13,542 nt of DNA from an uncultured Clostridia bacterium (GTDB lineage: Bacteria > Bacillota > Clostridia > Oscillospirales > Ruminococcaceae). Of the stretch, positions 6,764 to 13,542 are shown in pieces (the first letter of the stretch is position 1; the number at the start of each line of letters is the position of its first letter). The notes beneath the pieces were generated by a model. The model saw only the letters and a list, made by a program, of their open reading frames with translations, did no database searches and was not told where the DNA came from. The position numbers were made by a program, and so were the translations under genes. The stretch spans positions 1-13,542 of the forward strand of contig CANCXY010000068.1 of the NCBI GenBank assembly GCA_947381875.1, in the 5' to 3' direction.

Positions 6764-6788
6764 CCAAAGGGGGCAGCGCCCCCTTTGG
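6764..6788 (+). repeat. Additional ccaaaggggg hairpin module beside copy B
   Basis: The arms ccaaagggggc (6764-6774) and gccccctttgg (6778-6788) are a second example of the first hairpin of copy B, nine bases after the element ends. Including the preceding 'att', the flank repeats as well (gattccaaag at both places). It abuts the thiN ribosome binding site and could compete with ribosome loading by folding. Confidence 0.8.
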
Positions 6789-6793
6789 GGAGG
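6787..6793 (+). promoter_or_regulatory. Ribosome binding site deciding the thiN start
   Basis: The sequence ggggagg lies eight bases before the ATG at 6802. Its first two bases belong to the right arm of the hairpin at 6764-6788, so part of the site is supplied by the repeat module and may be masked when the hairpin is folded. Confidence 0.6.
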
Positions 6794-6801
6794 TTCGAGA
6801 G

Positions 6802-7425
6802 ATGAAATGCGTAATCTTTGCGGGCAGGCCAGTCAGCAAGGGGCTGCGCGCGTGGTGGAAAGACGCGGACTGCATCATTGCGGCGGACGCGGGATGGGAG
6901 CATACGCGGCGGCTGGGGCTTGCGCCCGATCTATTTCTGGGCGATTTCGACAGCGCCGCGCTGCCGCCGGAAGGCGCTGTTCTGGCGCTGCCTGCGGAAA
7001 AGGACGATACCGACACTCATTTTGCCGCGCGGGAAGCGCTGCGCAGGGGGTCGGCGGAGGTTGTAATCCTGGGCGGGCTGGGCGGCAGGCTCGATCATAC
7101 GCTTGCCAACTGCCAGACGCTGCGCTTTTTGGCGGAGAACGGCGTGCGCGCGGTGCTGGCGGATGAGGAAAACGAAGTGATGGCTCTTGTGCCGGGGACG
7201 TATACATTCCCGCGGCGCGAGGGGTGGTATCTGTCGGTGTTCAGCGCGGGGGAGGCGGCGGAGGGCGTCACGCTGGAGGGTGTGAAGTATCCGCTGCGGG
7301 ACTATACGCTGACAAATTCCTTTCCCATCGGCGTCAGCAATGAATTTGCGGAGGAGGAGGCTGTCGTGCGGTTTTCGCGGGGGAGCCTGCTGCTTGTGTT
7401 CTCGCGGATGGAGAAAAAGGCGTAA
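6802..7425 (+). CDS. thiN: Thiamine pyrophosphokinase
   Basis: This 207-residue enzyme transfers pyrophosphate from ATP to thiamine, giving thiamine diphosphate. Family motifs are visible: AADAGW (27-32), LGDFDS (46-51), KDDTDTH (67-73, acidic metal/ATP site), LGGLGGRLDHTLAN (90-103) and, near the C-terminus, IGVSNEF (176-182) in the thiamine-binding domain. The length is normal for the family. The frame runs upstream to an ATG at 6658, but that stretch is translated repeat DNA. The ATG at 6802 starts the typical MKCVIFAGRP strand and has the better ribosome binding site. Placement before spoVM matches Bacillus, where thiN (yloS) precedes spoVM. There is no thiamine-type riboswitch in the 159-base gap upstream, only hairpins. 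Confidence 0.94.
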   Translation: MKCVIFAGRPVSKGLRAWWKDADCIIAADAGWEHTRRLGLAPDLFLGDFDSAALPPEGAVLALPAEKDDTDTHFAAREALRRGSAEVVILGGLGGRLDHTLANCQTLRFLAENGVRAVLADEENEVMALVPGTYTFPRREGWYLSVFSAGEAAEGVTLEGVKYPLRDYTLTNSFPIGVSNEFAEEEAVVRFSRGSLLLVFSRMEKKA

Positions 7426-7427
7426 CA

Positions 7428-7498
7428 CTTTTCCCTCTTTTTGTATATGATAAGGGCAGAGGACGGCGGGCGCGGTGCCCGCCGCAAAGAGGGGAAAG
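7428..7498 (+). ncRNA. Structured leader region ahead of spoVM
   Basis: A 13-base outer stem pairs 7428-7440 (cttttccctcttt) with 7486-7498 (aaagaggggaaag), with a single G-U pair. It encloses an 8-bp hairpin, cggcgggc (7464-7471) with gcccgccg (7477-7484). The structure starts three bases after the thiN stop and ends two bases before the spoVM ribosome binding site. The T run after the left arm (7438-7442) and a tatgat hexamer at 7446-7451 sit in the 5' internal loop. No good -35 box accompanies the hexamer, so a promoter there is doubtful. It matches no riboswitch I know; it could be a 5' regulatory element or an attenuator. Not a confirmed RNA gene. Confidence 0.4.
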
Positions 7499-7510
7499 CG
7501 AGGTGCCGTT

Positions 7511-7588
7511 ATGCAGATCGTCGTATGGAAAAGCCCGAAGTGCCTGGCCGGTATTTTACGCGCTATTTTCAAAATCAAAAAAAACTGA
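7511..7588 (+). CDS. spoVM: Stage V sporulation protein SpoVM (25 residues)
   Basis: This tiny gene encodes an amphipathic helix that, in Bacillus, recognises the convex forespore membrane and anchors SpoIVA there. The translation begins MQIVVWKSPK and ends FKIKKN. Against Bacillus SpoVM (26 residues) the fixed positions line up: Met1, Lys7, Pro9, Lys10, Leu12, Gly14, Ile15, Arg17 and Ala18. Pro9 is known to be needed for membrane-curvature recognition. The ribosome binding site is gaggtg (7500-7505), five bases before the ATG, and a strong terminator follows 12 bases after the stop. The position directly after thiN is the same as in Bacillus, and spoIVA lies 1.6 kb downstream. Similarity, length, synteny and partner proximity together make this assignment firm despite the size. 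Confidence 0.9.
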   Translation: MQIVVWKSPKCLAGILRAIFKIKKN

Positions 7589-7600
7589 CAGCCCGGCCCC

Positions 7601-7632
7601 ATCCCTTTCCAGAAACGGAAGGGGATTTTTTT
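7601..7632 (+). terminator. Intrinsic terminator after spoVM
   Basis: The arms atccctttcc (7601-7610) and ggaaggggat (7617-7626) pair over ten bases with one G-U pair around a 6-base loop. Seven T's follow directly (7626-7632). It closes the thiN-spoVM transcript and separates it from the sipL-spoIVA pair. Confidence 0.9.
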
Positions 7633-7635
7633 GTG

Positions 7636-7643
7636 CATACATT
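7636..7643 (+). promoter_or_regulatory. Possible sigma-E-type -10 element ahead of sipL-spoIVA
   Basis: The octamer catacatt fits the -10 consensus of the mother-cell sporulation sigma factor SigE (CATACAnT). It lies just after the spoVM terminator and 53 bases before the sipL start, and genes of this kind are SigE-controlled in studied spore formers. At the usual 13-15 base spacing I see no good -35 match, since that position falls in the terminator. The call therefore rests on one half-site plus gene function. Confidence 0.35.
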
Positions 7644-7696
7644 CCCCGCTCCCGCCATATAGATGCTGTAAGAAGGTAAGGGGGGCGACAAGGCGC

Positions 7697-9217
7697 ATGG
7701 AATTAAAGGTGTACAAAGATACCGTCACCGCGGCACAAAGCATCTGTGATACAAAATTAGAACTGCCCATCGAGGCGGAGATGCTCATCCCGGATTACCT
7801 GCCGCAGGTGTTCAAGATCGTCAAATGCTTTGTGTATCTCGTGGTGCTGCAAAAGCAATTAGCCGCGGGCAGGCTGACGGTGGACGGCTACCTCCGGTGT
7901 GTGCTGTACTATCAATCCGAAGGGGAGGAAAGCCTGTGCCAGGCGGAACAGAAGCTGCCGTTCACAAAGCAGGTGGAGGTAAAGCCCGGCGACTGGGGCG
8001 CGGCTACGGTGCTTGTCTCCGGCGAGACGGAATACGTCAACTGCCGCGCGGTGAACCAGCGGCGCGTCGACGTGCGCGGCGCGTTCGCACTTTCGGTCGA
8101 GGCATTGGCCGAGGCGCAGGGCGAGATCATCACGGCGCTTTCAGGCGGCGGCATCCAGCAGCGCACCGCGCCTATTACGGGCAGCCGCACCGTGGGCGCG
8201 CAGGAGAAGATCATCACCGCCGAGGAGAGCATCACATTTGACGAGCCGCCGCAGATCGTACTCAGCACCCAATGCACCGGCACTGTGAACGAGACAAAGC
8301 TGATTGCCGGGAAAGCCGTGCTGAAAGGGGAGATACGCGCTGAGGTGGTATACCGCACCGCGCCCGGCCACACGCTGCTGCACACGGCGCGCCAGATCCC
8401 GTTCAATGAGATCATCGACATTGAGGGCGCGGACGAATCCTGCCAGTGCTTCGCCATCGTACAGCCCACCGGGTGTACCATCACAGCGGGCGCGGGGGAG
8501 GACGAGGGGGAGAACACCATTTCCGCCACTGCCGTCCTCTATGCCAAGGTGTACCGCCCGGTAGAATACATGGCTGTCAGCGACGCATTCTCGACCGAAT
8601 GCGAGACGGAACTCAGCCAGCAGCAGGTGATGTTGGAGGAAGTGGCCGATGTGTTCACCCAGCAGGTGGAGGCTGTCACCACGGGCCGCCTGCCAGACGA
8701 GAACGCCCGCATCATCGACGTGATGGCTACGCCCCTGCCGATGGAGGTGATCGAGGAGGACGGCGAAGCCGTGCTGCGCGGCCGCGTGATGGCGCACCTG
8801 CTGTGCGTCAACGCGCTGGACGAGATCGAGTGCTACGACAAGGTGTGTGAATACACCCTGCCGCGCCGCTATCCGCGCCCCGCCGGGGAAGTGCTGGCGC
8901 AGTGCTACCCGTCGGTCAGCAGCGTGTCGGCGCGCAAGGTGGGCGAGGAGACCAGCGCTGCCGTCACGCTCACGGTGCGCGGTCTTATCAGCTTCCGCAG
9001 CGCGCGCACGGTGCTTTCCGACGTGCAGTGTACCGGCCCGCTGGAACGCGACGACGGCGATATTGCCCTGCGCATCTATTTTGCCGAGGCCGGGGAGGAG
9101 CTGTTTGATATTGCGAAGCGCTATGCCGCCTCGCCGGACGCCATCGCGGCGGCCAACGACGTGGCCGACACCGCGCTGGAAGAACCGCGCCGGCTGCTGA
9201 TCCCGGCGGCATCTTAG
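7697..9217 (+). CDS. sipL: SPOCS (DUF3794) and LysM domain protein, SipL-like SpoIVA partner
   Basis: This 506-residue protein matches the architecture of Clostridioides difficile SipL, a spore-coat morphogenetic protein that binds SpoIVA and does the job of Bacillus SpoVID. The N-terminus (MELKVYKDTV, then IPDYLPQVFKIVKC at 31-44) is the typical start of a DUF3794/SPOCS unit. Related units seem to cover about 31-150, 180-290 and 330-445. A LysM domain lies at about 457-504 (YFAEAGEELFDIAKRY, then ANDV and RLLIP). No signal peptide or membrane helix is visible, fitting a mother-cell cytoplasmic protein. In SipL the LysM domain contacts SpoIVA and does not bind peptidoglycan. The ATG at 7697 is preferred over upstream codons because the family starts here. 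It is followed after 18 bases by spoIVA, so the two are probably co-transcribed. Confidence 0.9.
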   Translation: MELKVYKDTVTAAQSICDTKLELPIEAEMLIPDYLPQVFKIVKCFVYLVVLQKQLAAGRLTVDGYLRCVLYYQSEGEESLCQAEQKLPFTKQVEVKPGDWGAATVLVSGETEYVNCRAVNQRRVDVRGAFALSVEALAEAQGEIITALSGGGIQQRTAPITGSRTVGAQEKIITAEESITFDEPPQIVLSTQCTGTVNETKLIAGKAVLKGEIRAEVVYRTAPGHTLLHTARQIPFNEIIDIEGADESCQCFAIVQPTGCTITAGAGEDEGENTISATAVLYAKVYRPVEYMAVSDAFSTECETELSQQQVMLEEVADVFTQQVEAVTTGRLPDENARIIDVMATPLPMEVIEEDGEAVLRGRVMAHLLCVNALDEIECYDKVCEYTLPRRYPRPAGEVLAQCYPSVSSVSARKVGEETSAAVTLTVRGLISFRSARTVLSDVQCTGPLERDDGDIALRIYFAEAGEELFDIAKRYAASPDAIAAANDVADTALEEPRRLLIPAAS

Positions 9218-9235
9218 AAAAGAGGGGGAAGGGAA

Positions 9236-10711
9236 ATGGATCGTCACACGCTGTATACCGATATTGCGGCGCGCACGGGCGGCGACATCTATATTGGCGT
9301 CGTAGGGCCGGTGCGCACCGGGAAAAGCACCTTCATCAAGCGGTTCATGGAGCTGATGGTGCTGCCGGAGATCGAGAACGAGGCATTCAGCCAGCGCGCG
9401 CGGGATGAGCTGCCCCAGTCCGCCGCGGGCCGCACCATCATGACGACGGAGCCGAAGTTCGTGCCGGAGCAGGCCGTCTCCATCGACCTGGAAAACGGTG
9501 CGTCGTTCCGCACGCGCCTGATCGACTGCGTGGGCTATATGGTGGCGGGCGCGATGGGCCATGAGGAGGACGAAAAGCCCCGTATGGTGAAAAGCCCGTG
9601 GTTCGAGGAGGAGATCCCCTTCGACCTTGCCGCCGAGACGGGCACGCGCAAGGTGATCCGCGAGCATTCCACCATCGGCCTTGTCATCACGACGGACGGT
9701 TCCATCAGCGACCTGCCGCGCGCGGGCTATGAGCAGGCCGAGGAGCGCGTCATCGCCGAGCTGACGGAGATACGCAAACCCTTTGTCATCCTGCTGAACT
9801 GCGTGGCCCCGCAGAGGCCGGAGAGCCGGGCGCTGGCGCAGTCGCTCAGCGAGAAATACGGGCGCACGGTGCTTCCCGTAAGCTGCGTGGAGCTGACGGA
9901 AGACAGCATCATTGAGATTTTGAAAAGCCTGCTCTACGAATTCCCGCTGCGCGAGATTGCCTTTGCCATGCCGCGCTGGGTGACGATGCTGGACGCGGGG
10001 CACTGGCTCCAGGAGTCGGTCTATACGGCGGTGCGCGCTTTCGCGGACGGCATAGAGACAATGCGCGACGTGGCGGCCAGTGAGCGCATGGTCGAATGCC
10101 CCTATGTGAAGCGGAGCGCCATGCGCACGCTGGAACTGGGCACGGGCTGCGCGGTGATGGCCGTGGAGCTGCAGGACGACATCTTCTATAAAGTCTTGGG
10201 CGAGACAACGGGGCTTGAGATATGCGACGAGGCCAGCCTGATGCCCTGCATCATCCAGCTTGCGCGCATCCGCACGCAGTATGAGAAGATACGCGGCGCG
10301 CTGGACGAGGTGAACGCCACGGGCTATGGAATCGTGATGCCGGGCATTGATGAACTGACGCTGGAGGAGCCGGAGATTGTGCGGCAGGGCGGGCGGTACG
10401 GTGTGCGCCTGCGGGCCAGCGCGCCGTCCATCAATATGATCCGCACCGTCATTTCCACCGAGATCGCGCCCATCGTCGGCACCGAGCGGCAGAGCGAGGA
10501 GCTTGTCAAGAGCCTGCTGGACGATATCCAGGAGGACCCCGCGAAGATCTGGCAGAGCAATATCTTTGGCAAGAGCCTCCACGAGCTGGTGAACGAGGGG
10601 CTGCAAAACAAGCTGATGAACATGCCCTCCGAGGCGCGCACACGGTTACAGGAGACCGTAGAGCGCATTATCAACGAGGGGTGTTCGGGGCTGGTGTGTA
10701 TTATCCTATAA
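9236..10711 (+). CDS. spoIVA: Stage IV sporulation protein A, spore-coat basement ATPase
   Basis: This 491-residue protein is full length (492 in Bacillus). SpoIVA hydrolyses ATP and polymerises irreversibly around the forespore as the base of the coat. It has a Walker A motif GPVRTGKST (24-32), IMTTEPKFVPEQAV (about 68-81), LIDCVGYMV (about 95-103, the DxxG switch of the TRAFAC-like fold) and HSTIGLVITTDGSI (144-157). The middle domain follows and the C-terminus ends EGCSGLVCIIL, matching the hydrophobic tail needed for targeting by SpoVM. The ribosome binding site is the purine-rich gagggggaaggg just before the ATG. Sequence is strongly conserved throughout. It follows its likely partner sipL by 18 bases and lies 1.6 kb after spoVM. 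Confidence 0.98.
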   Translation: MDRHTLYTDIAARTGGDIYIGVVGPVRTGKSTFIKRFMELMVLPEIENEAFSQRARDELPQSAAGRTIMTTEPKFVPEQAVSIDLENGASFRTRLIDCVGYMVAGAMGHEEDEKPRMVKSPWFEEEIPFDLAAETGTRKVIREHSTIGLVITTDGSISDLPRAGYEQAEERVIAELTEIRKPFVILLNCVAPQRPESRALAQSLSEKYGRTVLPVSCVELTEDSIIEILKSLLYEFPLREIAFAMPRWVTMLDAGHWLQESVYTAVRAFADGIETMRDVAASERMVECPYVKRSAMRTLELGTGCAVMAVELQDDIFYKVLGETTGLEICDEASLMPCIIQLARIRTQYEKIRGALDEVNATGYGIVMPGIDELTLEEPEIVRQGGRYGVRLRASAPSINMIRTVISTEIAPIVGTERQSEELVKSLLDDIQEDPAKIWQSNIFGKSLHELVNEGLQNKLMNMPSEARTRLQETVERIINEGCSGLVCIIL

Positions 10712-10716
10712 CGGCA

Positions 10717-10760
10717 GGGGCCGCTGTGCAGGGGAAAACCCCGCACGGCGGCCCCTTTTT
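10717..10760 (+). terminator. Strong intrinsic terminator after spoIVA
   Basis: A long GC-rich hairpin: ggggccgc (10717-10724) with gcggcccc (10748-10755), extended inward by gtgc/gcac and gggg/cccc to an aaaa tetraloop (10735-10738), with one bulged A and one G-U pair. Five T's follow at 10756-10760. It begins six bases after the spoIVA stop. Confidence 0.95.
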
Positions 10761-10780
10761 CGCACAAATCCGGTTTGACC

Positions 10781-10809
10781 TTGCACAAAACGGAAAAAAG
10801 GTGTAAAAT
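10781..10809 (+). promoter_or_regulatory. Sigma-A-type promoter for the glycan genes
   Basis: The hexamers TTGCAC (10781-10786) and TAAAAT (10804-10809) are separated by exactly 17 bases, an ideal spacing, with an A-rich spacer. A second TTGACC lies just upstream (10775-10780) but would leave a 23-base spacer. Transcription would start near 10816, giving a leader of about 145 bases before the TTG start at 10960. It lies just after the spoIVA terminator, making the downstream genes an independent unit. Confidence 0.65.
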
Positions 10810-10814
10810 ATGGG

Positions 10815-10936
10815 AATACTGAGAATTATAGACAAACCACGAGTATCCTTTGTGCAGTTCCCGCCCGTCGGGCGGGGGAATACACGGAAATATCTCCGCG
10901 GCCTGTATACTCTCGACAAAACCCGCCCTGTGCGGG
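10815..10936 (+). other. Structured leader of the glycan operon
   Basis: A stable hairpin, cccgccc (10860-10866) with gggcggg (10870-10876), extends outward imperfectly to gtg/cac (10852-10854 with 10883-10885). A further helix, gagtat (10841-10846) with atactc (10907-10912), could enclose it. The same gagtat segment can instead pair upstream with aatact (10815-10820), so two exclusive folds are possible. A last small hairpin, cccgc/gcggg (10922-10926 with 10932-10936), lies just before the ribosome binding site. No known riboswitch class is recognised. Confidence 0.4.
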
Positions 10937-10944
10937 ATGGATAA

Positions 10945-10954
10945 AGATGGTGAT
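10945..10954 (+). promoter_or_regulatory. Ribosome binding site supporting a TTG start
   Basis: agatggtgat matches eight of ten bases of the ideal aggaggtgat and ends five bases before the TTG at 10960. The next in-frame ATG (10984) has no ribosome binding site before it, so the TTG is preferred. Confidence 0.55.
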
Positions 10955-10959
10955 GCACT

Positions 10960-12834
<1,875 letters not shown>

Positions 12835-12856
12835 AACGGGAGAAGGGGGAAAGCGG

Positions 12857-13453
12857 ATGTATCAAAAGCATATCAAACGGGCGCTGGATTTCCTGATGGC
12901 CTTAGCGGGAACAGTTATCCTGTCGCCGCTGCTGCTGCTCTTAGCGGCATGGGTGCGGCTGGATTCCAAAGGCCCGATATTTTTCCGCCAGAAGCGCGTA
13001 GGAAAAGACAAGCGCCTGTTCAATATCTTAAAATTCCGTTCCATGTACGCCGACACCCCGCACGACGTACCGACGCACCTGCTGCAAAACCCGGACGCGA
13101 TGATCACGCGGTGCGGCCATTTCCTGCGCCGCACCAGCTTGGACGAGCTGCCGCAGCTATTCAACATCTTAGCGGGCCAGATGAGCGTGGTAGGCCCGCG
13201 CCCGGCGTTGTGGAACCAGGATGACCTGATTCGCGCGCGCGACGAATACGGCGCAAACGCCCTGGTGCCGGGTCTGACAGGCTACGCCCAGGTACACGGC
13301 CGCGATGAGCTGCCCATCCCCGTCAAAGCAAAATTGGACGGCTACTACGCGCAGAATATCAGCTTGAAACTGGATATCCAGATCTTCTTCCGCACCATCG
13401 TCAGCGTCCTGAAAGGCACCGGCGTAGTGGAAGGCGGCACACACGGGAAATAG
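12857..13453 (+). CDS. Phosphoglycosyl transferase (PglC/bacterial sugar transferase family)
   Basis: This 198-residue enzyme should transfer a sugar phosphate from a UDP-sugar to undecaprenyl phosphate at the inner membrane face, starting assembly of a lipid-linked glycan. It is the short, monotopic PglC-like form without the extra membrane domain of WbaP. Residues 9-33 are the re-entrant membrane helix with the Ser-Pro break (23-24). Motifs follow: GPIFFRQKRVG (39-49), FNILKFRSM (55-63), the catalytic Asp-Glu pair in SLDELPQ (Asp96, Glu97), MSVVGPRP (109-116) and PGLTGYAQVHGRDELP. The ATG at 12857 is preceded by gaaggggga. The gene follows the dehydratase by 22 bases, probably in one operon, the common PglF-PglC pairing. 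Its sugar substrate is unknown and later steps lie outside the window. Confidence 0.94.
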   Translation: MYQKHIKRALDFLMALAGTVILSPLLLLLAAWVRLDSKGPIFFRQKRVGKDKRLFNILKFRSMYADTPHDVPTHLLQNPDAMITRCGHFLRRTSLDELPQLFNILAGQMSVVGPRPALWNQDDLIRARDEYGANALVPGLTGYAQVHGRDELPIPVKAKLDGYYAQNISLKLDIQIFFRTIVSVLKGTGVVEGGTHGK

Positions 13454-13542
13454 CGCCGCCGCCGGGCGCTGCCCGGACCTGGGGGGGGGGGGGGCGCGGG
13501 GCCGCCCCCCACGGGGGCCGCCCCCCCAGGTAAACCAACAAC
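13454..13542. repeat. GC-rich palindromic tract with a partial repeat copy and a 14-G run
   Basis: Eight bases after the transferase stop is a hairpin ccgggc/gcccgg (13462-13467 with 13471-13476) followed by acctg. This matches the outer hairpin and spacer of the repeat family in the orientation of copy A. The rest differs: 14 G's (13481-13494), two copies of a ggggccgcccccc-like unit (13498-13510 and 13513-13527), and an enclosing inverted repeat acctggggggg (13477-13487) with cccccccaggt (13521-13531). No T tract makes it a typical terminator. The G run may also contain sequencing error. Confidence 0.55.

Noticed and set aside
6650..6788. A CRISPR array
   Set aside because: The repeated parts are hairpins of different sequence with short fixed spacers, not identical direct repeats with unique spacers, and there are no cas genes.
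6658..6801. A 48-codon N-terminal extension of thiN
   Set aside because: It is translated from palindromic repeat DNA, and the conserved protein starts at the ATG at 6802.
7428..7498. A thiamine diphosphate or other known riboswitch beside thiN
   Set aside because: It lies downstream of thiN, and the conserved bases of the TPP aptamer are not present; only simple nested stems are visible.
7631..7696. A 22-codon N-terminal extension of the sipL-like gene
   Set aside because: It would start in the T tract of the spoVM terminator, and the family begins with the ELxKDTV-type strand encoded from 7697.
8141..10606. An 821-codon open frame on the minus strand across sipL and spoIVA
   Set aside because: Its translation is rich in His, Arg and Ala with no family motif, and it lies opposite two strongly recognised genes. 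Long antisense frames of this kind come from the codon bias of GC-rich coding DNA.

Overview
The window reads as a piece of chromosome from a high-GC, endospore-forming member of the Clostridia, probably a gut Oscillospiraceae-like lineage; this placement is inferred from gene content and style, not from a marker gene. The order rlmN, PP2C phosphatase, PASTA kinase, rsgA, thiN, spoVM matches the conserved Bacillus subtilis order (rlmN-prpC-prkC-cpgA-rpe-thiN-spoVM), except that rpe is absent and two extra genes are present. All genes lie on the + strand.

Layout. 1-475: 3' end of rlmN, whose last 33 codons are mostly a palindromic repeat element. 555-3426: the phosphatase and the membrane PASTA kinase, overlapping by 8 bases. 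3668-5323: a second membrane PASTA protein with no kinase domain and an acidic 12-residue tandem repeat in its place. 5337-6212: rsgA, ending inside a strong terminator. 6265-6642: an unrecognised four-helix membrane protein. 6650-6788: a run of five hairpins including a repeat copy. 6802-7425: thiN. 7511-7588: a 25-codon spoVM. 7697-10711: a SPOCS/LysM protein (sipL-like) and spoIVA, ended by a strong terminator. From 10781: a sigma-A-type promoter, a structured leader, then a PglF/CapD-like nucleotide-sugar dehydratase/epimerase and a PglC-like phosphoglycosyl transferase. The last 90 bases are a GC-rich palindromic tract with a run of 14 G.

How the genes fit together. The first half is a cell-wall-sensing phospho-signalling cassette (kinase, phosphatase, probable co-receptor or substrate) next to a ribosome-assembly GTPase. 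The middle holds three parts of the spore-coat basement layer side by side: SpoVM (membrane anchor), SpoIVA (ATPase that polymerises around the forespore) and a SipL-like SpoIVA partner. The right end begins a glycan or glycoprotein assembly locus with its own promoter.

Points most worth a second look: the kinase-less PASTA paralogue; the repeat family, whose two copies differ only in ways that keep base pairing; the repeat-derived tail on RlmN; the tiny spoVM and its structured leader; and the clustering of spoVM, sipL and spoIVA.
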